From assembly GCF_014904065.1 (NCBI RefSeq), contig NZ_JACXJG010000009.1:188530-193608 (forward strand): DNA of 5,079 nt, written 5' to 3'. The number at the start of each line of letters is the position of its first letter. Position 1 is the first letter of the stretch. Positions 1-4,382 of the stretch are shown here, one piece after another. The DNA comes from Gulosibacter sediminis. Its GTDB lineage: Bacteria; Actinomycetota; Actinomycetes; Actinomycetales; Microbacteriaceae. The position numbers and the translations under genes were made by a program. The notes under the pieces were generated by a model that saw nothing but the letters and a program-made list of their open reading frames with translations, was not told the DNA's origin and ran no database searches.

Positions 1-189
1 GACCGCGCCGCCGCGCACCGCGAAGGCCTCGGCACCGATGTCAATCTGCAGGTTGCCGAGGTTGGCAGGCCGAATCATGCCGCCCGGCGCATCCGCGGCC
101 TCGAGCACCAGCACCTCATGGCCGAACTGCGCGAGCCGGCGCGCGGCGACGAGCCCCGCGACGCCGGCGCCGACGATGGCGACGCGCAC
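1..189 (-). CDS. hemY: FAD-dependent coproporphyrinogen/protoporphyrinogen oxidase, N-terminal 63 residues (partial)
   Basis: This is the N-terminus of the flavoprotein that oxidises coproporphyrinogen III (the usual role in Gram-positives, also called CgoX) or protoporphyrinogen IX late in haem synthesis. The rest lies beyond the left edge. Visible is a complete Rossmann start: a beta strand from residue 3, the dinucleotide motif GAGVAG at residues 7-12, and the acidic end of strand 2 (Glu30) that normally binds the FAD ribose. The Gly36-Gly37 pair follows, as in the amine-oxidase/HemY superfamily. The start is a GTG at 189, with GAGG seven bases upstream on the minus strand, partly inside the hemE stop region. 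It begins 2 bp after the hemE stop, which indicates one operon and supports HemY over other amine-oxidase-like flavoproteins. On its own the fragment could be another member of that superfamily. Whether it acts on the coproporphyrin or protoporphyrin branch cannot be decided from these residues. Confidence 0.85.
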   Translation of the reverse strand, partial: MRVAIVGAGVAGLVAARRLAQFGHEVLVLEAADAPGGMIRPANLGNLQIDIGAEAFAVRGGAV

Positions 190-191
190 GG

Positions 192-1325
192 CTAGGCCTC
201 GAGTCGGCCGTCGCCCGGCAGGGTGTGGATAAACTCGACGAGCTCGGTGAGCACGGTCGCGTCGGTCTCGGGCGGCACGCCGTGGCCGAGGTTCACGATG
301 TGGCCGGGCGCCGCGGCGCCCTGCGCGACGACGTCGCGGGCGTGCGCGTGCAGCACCTCGGCACCGGCGAACAGGGTCGCCGGGTCGATGTTGCCCTGCA
401 CCGGCACGTCACCGCCGAGGCGCTCGATCGCCTCGTCGAGGCGCGTGCGGTCATCGATGCCCTGCACATCGCCGCCAGCCGCGTGCATGTCGGTGAGCAG
501 GTGCGAGGTGCCGACGCCGAAGTGGATGCTGCGCACGCGTTCGCCCTCGGGCGTCACGAACTGCGCGGCGCGGCCGAGCGGCACGGCGCTCGAGGGAGCG
601 ACGGCCTGGCCGTACAGCTCGCGCGAGAGCGAGCCGGCCCACGAGTCGAACAGCTGCACGACCGAGGCGCCCGCGAGAATCTGCGTCTCGAGGAACGCCG
701 ACGAGAGTTCGGCGATCGCGCCGGCGAGCTCGCTCCACAGCTCGGGCTCGCCGCGCATGAGGGCGCGGGCGCGCAGGTGATCCTTCGAGGGGGCGCCCTC
801 GACGAGGTAGGCCGCGAGCGTAAACGGCGCGCCCGCGAAGCCGATGAGCGGGGTCGAGCCCAGCTCGGCGATGGTCAATTCGACGGCGTCGCGGATCGGC
901 GCAAACAGCTGCGCCTTCGCGTCGTCATCGGCAAGCGCGTCGCGCACCTTCGCGACGAAGCGGGCCACCGCATCCGCGTCGCGCACCGGCTCGGCAAACA
1001 CGGGCCCCCGGCCCGGCACGATGTCGACATCGATGCCGACGAGCTTGAGCGGCACGACGATGTCGCTGAAGAAGACGGCGGCATCGACGCCGTGGCGGCG
1101 CACCGGCTGCAGCGTGATCTCGCTCGCGAGTTCGGGGCGAACGCAGCTGTCGAGCATGTCGACGCCCTTGCGCAGCTCGAGGTATTCGGGCAGCGAACGG
1201 CCGGCCTGGCGCATGAACCAGACAGGGAGCGTCTGCGAGCGCAGCCCCCGGGAGGCGCGGACAAGCGGGGAACCCCCGGTGCGGCCGTCGACAAGGGGAT
1301 GGGATGCGGGCAACTGCGTAACCAT
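192..1325 (-). CDS. hemE: Uroporphyrinogen III decarboxylase
   Basis: This cytosolic enzyme removes four carboxyl groups from the acetate side chains of uroporphyrinogen III to give coproporphyrinogen III. It has 377 residues, slightly longer than the usual 340-370. The family signatures are clear: PVWFMRQAGR at residues 34-43 with the substrate-binding arginines; FSDI at 86-89, whose Asp88 corresponds to the essential aspartate of the family; GFAGAPFTLAAYLVEG at 162-177; FDSWAG at 226-231; GNIDP at 311-315; and NLGHGV at 345-350 with the conserved His348. The reading frame stays open upstream to 1664, but that part runs antisense through hemA and has no UROD similarity. I therefore chose the ATG at 1325, which leaves about 33 residues before the first signature. 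A GGAG lies only 2 bases before it, an unusually tight Shine-Dalgarno, so the exact start is less certain than the gene. It is followed 2 bp later by hemY and is divergent from hemA. Confidence 0.97.
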   Translation of the reverse strand: MVTQLPASHPLVDGRTGGSPLVRASRGLRSQTLPVWFMRQAGRSLPEYLELRKGVDMLDSCVRPELASEITLQPVRRHGVDAAVFFSDIVVPLKLVGIDVDIVPGRGPVFAEPVRDADAVARFVAKVRDALADDDAKAQLFAPIRDAVELTIAELGSTPLIGFAGAPFTLAAYLVEGAPSKDHLRARALMRGEPELWSELAGAIAELSSAFLETQILAGASVVQLFDSWAGSLSRELYGQAVAPSSAVPLGRAAQFVTPEGERVRSIHFGVGTSHLLTDMHAAGGDVQGIDDRTRLDEAIERLGGDVPVQGNIDPATLFAGAEVLHAHARDVVAQGAAAPGHIVNLGHGVPPETDATVLTELVEFIHTLPGDGRLEA

Positions 1326-1376
1326 GGCTCCAAGTCTGGCATCTCGGCGCCGCTCCCGAACTTTCGTGCCCGAAGC

Positions 1377-1382
1377 TATGAT
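1377..1382 (+). promoter_or_regulatory. Candidate hemA -10 element (TATGAT)
   Basis: TATGAT matches the sigma-70/SigA -10 consensus in five of six positions and stands out in very GC-rich sequence. It ends 9 bases before the hemA ATG, so the transcript would start at or within a few bases of the start codon, giving a leaderless or nearly leaderless message, which is common in actinobacteria. No good -35 is visible 16-18 bases upstream. The alternative is a promoter further upstream inside hemE, with the weak GAGAG at 1383-1387 (4 bases from the ATG) serving as ribosome binding site. Confidence 0.4.
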
Positions 1383-1393
1383 GAGAGCATCAT
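1378..1393. repeat. Perfect inverted repeat in the hemA/hemE divergent region
   Basis: ATGATG, a 4-base spacer AGAG, then CATCAT form a perfect 6-bp inverted repeat. Its right half overlaps the hemA start codon (1392-1394). A second palindrome, AGCAT-C-ATGCT at 1386-1396, is nested in its right side. Each arm of the larger repeat carries a -10-like hexamer for the gene on that side. It may be an operator, a pair of face-to-face -10 elements, or a small hairpin around the hemA start. The sequence does not decide between these. Confidence 0.55.
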
Positions 1394-1418
1394 GCTTGTT
1401 TGCCTTTCTGCGAGTCAC
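1389..1418 (-). promoter_or_regulatory. Candidate hemE-hemY promoter (-35 GTGACT, -10 CATGAT)
   Basis: On the minus strand a GTGACT (1418-1413, four of six matches to TTGACA) is followed after an 18-base spacer by CATGAT (1394-1389, four of six matches to TATAAT). Transcription would start near 1382 and give a leader of roughly 57 bases before the hemE ATG. The -10 is the minus-strand arm of the inverted repeat at 1378-1393 and overlaps the hemA start codon. This is a consensus match by eye only; in 70% GC DNA such matches are scarce but not decisive. Confidence 0.3.
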
Positions 1419-2717
1419 CGCAGCGCGGGCTTTGCGTTGCTTGAACGGCTCTCGCAAGTTCCCGTGCAGGCCGTCGAGGACAGCACCCGTGAGGTGCCCG
1501 GTCTCAACGGCGCCGTCGTGCTCTCGACCTGCAACCGGGTCGAGCTCTACCTCGACGTCGCCTCCGCAGGCGCGATCGACGCGATGTTCGCGCGCCTCGC
1601 GACGCTCTCGGGCGTCAACGAAGACCAGCTGCGCGCCCACATGCGCGTGCTCGGCGACACGCACGTGCCCGAATACCTCTTCTCGGTGTCGTCAGGCCTC
1701 GAGTCCGTCGCCGTCGGCGAGGGTGAAATCTCTGGCCAGGTGCGCCGCTCACTGCAGCGTGCACGCCAGCAGCAGCTGACGACGGGCGCCCTCGAGGGCG
1801 TGTTCCGCATCGCCGCCGAGACGTCGAAGGGCGTCAAGGCGAACACCGACCTCGCCGGCACGGGCCGTTCGCTCGTGAGCCTCGCGCTCGACCTCGCCGG
1901 CTCGCAGGTGCGCGACTGGGCCACCGCGCGCATCCTGCTCATCGGCACCGGCGCCTACGCAGGCGCTTCGCTCAAGGCCCTCGAGGCCCGCGGCGCCGGC
2001 ACCGTCGGCGTCTACTCACCCTCGGGCCGCCAGCACACGCTCGGCGAGCGCTACGACGTCACCGAGGTGACGAGCGGCGAGTTTGCCGAAGAGGTCTCGA
2101 GCGCCGACGTGATCATCACCTGCTCGACCTCCGACAAGTACGTGCTCGAGCACGGCTTCGTGCGCAACACGCGCCTCGCCGCCGGGCACTCGCAGCGCCA
2201 ACTCATCATCGACATGGGCATGCCGCGCAACGTCGACCCGCTCGTCGGCAAGCTGCAGGGAGTCGATGTGCTCGACCTCGAGACGATCCGCCTGCACGCG
2301 CCCCTCGACGACCTCGACACGACCGACCTCGCCCGCTGCATCGTGGCCCGCGCCGCGCGCGACTTTGAGGACGAGCGCCGGGTGCAGCGCGCATCCGCCC
2401 TCATCGCCTCGTTCCGCGAGACCATTCAGGGCCGCGTCGAGCATGAGATCTCGCGCCTCGGCGTCGACGAGACGACCGCCATCGCGATGCGCAAGCTCGG
2501 CAACTCGCTGCTCCACGAGCCGACCGTGCGCATCAAGGAGCTCGCCCGCGAACGCCGCAGCGACGAGGCCGTCGACGCCATGCGCGTGCTGTTTGACATC
2601 GATGCGCCCGCGGCGCCTGCAACCGGCGCGATCTCGGTGATTGCGCAGCTGCCCGACCGCGTGCCGGCAACCGGCGACGAGCGCGGCGGCTGCCCCGCCG
2701 GGTTCGACGAGCAGTAG
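1392..2717 (+). CDS. hemA: Glutamyl-tRNA reductase
   Basis: This enzyme reduces glutamyl-tRNA(Glu) with NADPH to glutamate-1-semialdehyde, the first committed step of tetrapyrrole synthesis by the C5 pathway. It has 441 residues. The catalytic domain contains the STCNRVELY motif with nucleophile Cys47, and the conserved GLESVAVGEGEISGQV block at about 102-117. The NADPH-binding domain has the glycine-rich loop GTGAYAG at 185-191. DMGMPRNVDP at 274-283 is a variant of the usual D-L-A-x-P-R-D block. The C-terminal dimerisation domain carries LGNSLLHEPTVRIKE at 369-383. The ATG at 1392 is the only sensible start, because the frame upstream is antisense to hemE. The protein ends in a loose tail of about 40 residues with a Cys434-Pro435 pair. 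It is divergent from hemE-hemY and convergent with azlD. The family assignment is very secure. Confidence 0.97.
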   Translation: MLVCLSASHRSAGFALLERLSQVPVQAVEDSTREVPGLNGAVVLSTCNRVELYLDVASAGAIDAMFARLATLSGVNEDQLRAHMRVLGDTHVPEYLFSVSSGLESVAVGEGEISGQVRRSLQRARQQQLTTGALEGVFRIAAETSKGVKANTDLAGTGRSLVSLALDLAGSQVRDWATARILLIGTGAYAGASLKALEARGAGTVGVYSPSGRQHTLGERYDVTEVTSGEFAEEVSSADVIITCSTSDKYVLEHGFVRNTRLAAGHSQRQLIIDMGMPRNVDPLVGKLQGVDVLDLETIRLHAPLDDLDTTDLARCIVARAARDFEDERRVQRASALIASFRETIQGRVEHEISRLGVDETTAIAMRKLGNSLLHEPTVRIKELARERRSDEAVDAMRVLFDIDAPAAPATGAISVIAQLPDRVPATGDERGGCPAGFDEQ

Positions 2718-2739
2718 CCCGCGGCCGTTGCCGGCGGGC
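2717..2739. terminator. GC-rich hairpin between convergent hemA and azlD (candidate bidirectional terminator)
   Basis: GCCCGCGGC (2717-2725) pairs with GCC-G-GCGGGC (2730-2739): nine base pairs with one bulged G at 2733 and a 4-base loop CGTT. It begins on the last base of the hemA stop codon and fills almost all of the 24-bp gap before the azlD stop. Its place between two converging genes fits termination in both directions. Neither side has a run of T, so it is not a textbook intrinsic terminator. Confidence 0.6.
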
Positions 2740-2741
2740 CG

Positions 2742-3062
2742 CTAGGGCACGACGAGCAGCAGCACGCCGTACGCGGCGATGCCGCCGACGAGGCTGAGCA
2801 GCACGCTGTCGCGCCAGAGGTGCAGCGCCGCGGTGACCGCGACGCCGGCGATCGACGGCACCCAGCCCCAGCCTTCCCACGGGGTGTCTTGCAGCATGCC
2901 GACGACGAGCACGGCCATGACGCCAACGGGCAGCAGCAGGCCGAGGTCGCGCACGAAGTCGTTCTCGCGCAGCCAGCGAGACGCCGCGAACGGCGCGGCG
3001 CGCAGGGCGAAGGTGACGGCCCAGATGACGGCGAGCAGGGCCGCGGTGTGCCACGGGTTCAT
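2742..3062 (-). CDS. azlD: AzlD-family branched-chain amino acid exporter, small subunit (BrnE type)
   Basis: This 106-residue membrane protein is the small partner of AzlC. The pair exports branched-chain amino acids; the characterised relative BrnFE of Corynebacterium glutamicum exports isoleucine, leucine, valine and methionine. Length matches the family. Hydrophobic segments run at about residues 6-22, 38-56, 69-84 and 88-106, giving probably four helices. The family pattern is visible: an early TFALRAAPF block at 17-25, the GLLLPVGVMAVLVVGML helix at 41-57, and a C-terminal helix ending the protein. The ATG at 3062 shares the ATGA overlap with the azlC stop, and GAGGAGG lies 7 bases upstream, so the start is firm. 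The substrate here is inferred from the family; no Lrp-type regulator gene, often found beside brnFE, is in the window. Confidence 0.9.
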   Translation of the reverse strand: MNPWHTAALLAVIWAVTFALRAAPFAASRWLRENDFVRDLGLLLPVGVMAVLVVGMLQDTPWEGWGWVPSIAGVAVTAALHLWRDSVLLSLVGGIAAYGVLLLVVP

Positions 3063-3862
3063 CGGTCGTCCTCCTCGCCCTGGGCATTGCCTGGGGCGTC
3101 GTCGCCGACGATCGGGATCTCGCGGGTGTGCGCCGGGATCGTCGTGCCGGGCATCGTGCGGTTCGGCTGCGTCGTCGCGTGGATGCCCCGCCGGCGGCGC
3201 ACGATCACGACGCCGACCGCCACGACGCAGTAGGCGATGAGGCCGACGAACATCATCGCCTCGGGCGCCACGAACGCCGCGACGACCGCGAGCGCGAGGC
3301 CGACGCCGAGCAGCGCCCACTCCCCCGACGCCTTCGCCGCGTTGATCGCGAGAATCACGAACAGCGCGACGATGGCGAAGCCCATGAACGAGAGGTCGAA
3401 CGGCACGAGCGTCGCGAACACGGCTCCGACAGTCGTGCCGAGCACCCAGTAAAACTGGGTGGATGCGGCAATCGCCACCAGCCGCGGGCCCGTGAGCGCT
3501 TCGCGCGGCAACGAGATGCAGACCGCGTACATCTCGTCGGTGAGCGCGTGGATCGCGTAGGCGCGCAGCAGCGGGTTACGCACCCGCTCGAGCGGCACGC
3601 TGAGGCCGTAGACGAGGTGGCGCGAGTTGACGAACAGCGCCGTCGTGGCGGCCGTGGCGAGCGGCGCGCCGCCCACGAGCATCCCGGCCGCGACGAACTC
3701 CATCGAGCCCGCGTAGATGACGAGCGCCGTGATCGTCGCGAGCCACCACGGCAGGCCGACCGAGTGGGCGAACATGCCGTATGAAATGCCGAGCGGAACG
3801 TAGCCGAGGGCGACCGGGAGTGCGTCACGCAGCCCAGCTCGAAAGTCCTCGGATGCGCGCAT
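3059..3862 (-). CDS. azlC: AzlC-family branched-chain amino acid exporter, large subunit (BrnF type)
   Basis: This 267-residue integral membrane protein is the large subunit of the AzlCD (BrnFE) exporter. After FRAGLRDALPVALGYVPLGISYG (about residues 7-29) come the AGSMEF motif at 51-56, NSRHLVYG at 79-86 and ALTDEMYA at 106-113, all typical AzlC blocks. About seven hydrophobic segments are visible, at about 12-33, 38-62, 66-88, 127-151, 155-175, 181-200 and 202-221. A positive RRRR at 222-225 marks the cytoplasmic end. A hydrophilic tail of about 42 residues then follows, longer than I expect for the family and ending EEDDR. The ATG at 3862 places the start just before the conserved block, but its GGGTGG ribosome site is adjacent to the ATG. 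A GTG at 3910, in frame, would add 16 residues with no family resemblance. The gene overlaps azlD by ATGA. Substrate range is inferred from the family. Confidence 0.93.
   Translation of the reverse strand: MRASEDFRAGLRDALPVALGYVPLGISYGMFAHSVGLPWWLATITALVIYAGSMEFVAAGMLVGGAPLATAATTALFVNSRHLVYGLSVPLERVRNPLLRAYAIHALTDEMYAVCISLPREALTGPRLVAIAASTQFYWVLGTTVGAVFATLVPFDLSFMGFAIVALFVILAINAAKASGEWALLGVGLALAVVAAFVAPEAMMFVGLIAYCVVAVGVVIVRRRRGIHATTQPNRTMPGTTIPAHTREIPIVGDDAPGNAQGEEDDR
3070..3076 (-). promoter_or_regulatory. Strong azlD ribosome binding site inside the azlC 3' end
   Basis: GAGGAGG on the minus strand sits 7 bases before the azlD ATG. It falls within the last azlC codons, where it encodes the Glu-Glu of the closing EEDDR. 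With the ATGA stop/start overlap, this points to translational coupling of the two exporter subunits. It is the best Shine-Dalgarno in the window. Confidence 0.8.
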
Positions 3863-3864
3863 CC
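3851..3864. repeat. 14-bp perfect palindrome over the azlC start codon
   Basis: GGATGCGCGCATCC reads the same on both strands and covers the chosen azlC ATG (3862-3860) and codons 2-4. It consists of one GGATGC and one GCATCC facing each other around GC. It may be chance built from the locally abundant hexamer, or a site affecting azlC initiation. Confidence 0.45.
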
Positions 3865-3950
3865 ACCCATTCTGCCCGACCGGCCCGGCCGCGCGGACCG
3901 CGCCCGTCACACCCCGACTCTCGCCGCGACGCGACGCCAGGGCTGTCGGT

Positions 3951-4256
3951 TTAGTAGTCGCTGAAGTTGCGCATCACGATGACGCTGGGAAGCACGAGCA
4001 GGAAGGGCATGGCTTCGCCACTAAACCGGCCAGCCGCGTCTTCGAGCCACTCACCGTGTCGTTGGATTCGCTCGTGGTCTGCCCAACCCGCCGCGATGTC
4101 GGACTCGTGATAGATGAGTCGGTGATTACCGACGTACATCCGGCCCCAGAAGATGCCGAGGCCGAGCGAGATCACCATCCACATCAGGCGGTGGAGCCAG
4201 GGCCACCGGTCGATCCAGCGTTCACGTTCGGCGGTGTCGGGGCGTTGCGAGTCCAT
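3951..4256 (-). CDS. Small two-helix membrane protein of unknown function
   Basis: I do not recognise this protein. From the ATG at 4256 it has 101 residues. A charged N-terminus (residues 1-17, with R/D/E clusters) leads into a hydrophobic, Trp-rich segment at about 20-43 (WLHRLMWMVISLGLGIFWG). A hydrophilic stretch of about 38 residues rich in His, Asp and Glu follows, then a second, shorter hydrophobic segment at about 82-95, and the end RNFSDY. This suggests two membrane passes with the middle loop on one side. A GTG at 4265, in frame, would add 3 residues; neither start has a clear Shine-Dalgarno. Its GC is about 62% by hand count, clearly below the neighbours. It reads in the same direction as azlC, 88 bp away, and is separated from gabD by a hairpin. 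It may be a weakly conserved lineage-specific gene or a recent arrival. The regular frame and plausible topology favour a real gene. Confidence 0.55.
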   Translation of the reverse strand: MDSQRPDTAERERWIDRWPWLHRLMWMVISLGLGIFWGRMYVGNHRLIYHESDIAAGWADHERIQRHGEWLEDAAGRFSGEAMPFLLVLPSVIVMRNFSDY

Positions 4257-4284
4257 GGCATCCACGCTCAGCAGCCTAGGCAGC

Positions 4285-4296
4285 CAGCCCGGGCTG
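4285..4296. repeat. 12-bp palindrome in the gap upstream of the small membrane gene
   Basis: CAGCCCGGGCTG is a perfect palindrome. It lies in a cluster of symmetric sequence: GCCTAGGC at 4274-4281, and CCAGCCC at 4284-4290, which can also pair with GGGCTGG at 4311-4317. It lies upstream of the leftward small membrane gene and could be an operator or an RNA fold. No clear promoter hexamers are visible next to it. Confidence 0.35.
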
Positions 4297-4345
4297 CCGC
4301 ACCGCCCCCTGGGCTGGTCTGCCTACGACCTTCGAATGACCGCGC

Positions 4346-4375
4346 GCCGTGCCCCGCGCATCCGCGGAGCACGGC
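4346..4375 (-). terminator. Hairpin after gabD (candidate terminator)
   Basis: GCCGTGC (4346-4352) pairs with GCACGGC (4369-4375). After one C/A mismatch, CCGCG (4354-4358) pairs with CGCGG (4363-4367), leaving a CATC loop. That is 12 pairs in a 30-base element. It starts 7 bases downstream of the gabD stop codon on the minus strand and probably ends that transcript. No T tract follows, so the strength of termination is uncertain, but the fold is the best in the window. Confidence 0.7.
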
Positions 4376-4382
4376 AGGGCGG

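Noticed and set aside
225..1391. The hemA frame is open for about 389 codons upstream of the hemA ATG
   Set aside because: It runs antisense through hemE and its translation is low-complexity, rich in Arg, Ala, Asp, Glu and His. This is the usual shadow of a GC-rich gene, and HemA homologues begin at the MLVCLSASH block.
1326..1664. An upstream extension of hemE by 113 codons
   Set aside because: It lies antisense to the hemA N-terminus, has no UROD similarity, and would make the protein far longer than the family.
2533..3087. Minus-strand open frames over the hemA 3' end and azlD
   Set aside because: They span the convergent gene boundary in frames shifted from azlD, consist mostly of Arg and Ala, and have no motifs. 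azlD has a matching length, ribosome site and family blocks.
3128..3784. A 218-codon open frame on the plus strand
   Set aside because: It is antisense to azlC, and the translation is mostly Arg, Glu, His and Asp with no fold pattern, as expected opposite a hydrophobic membrane protein gene in GC-rich DNA.
3891..3903. GCGCGG-A-CCGCGC inverted repeat upstream of azlC
   Set aside because: Short G/C-only symmetric strings are expected by chance at this GC level, and the 1-base centre makes a poor hairpin. No other signal supports it as an operator.
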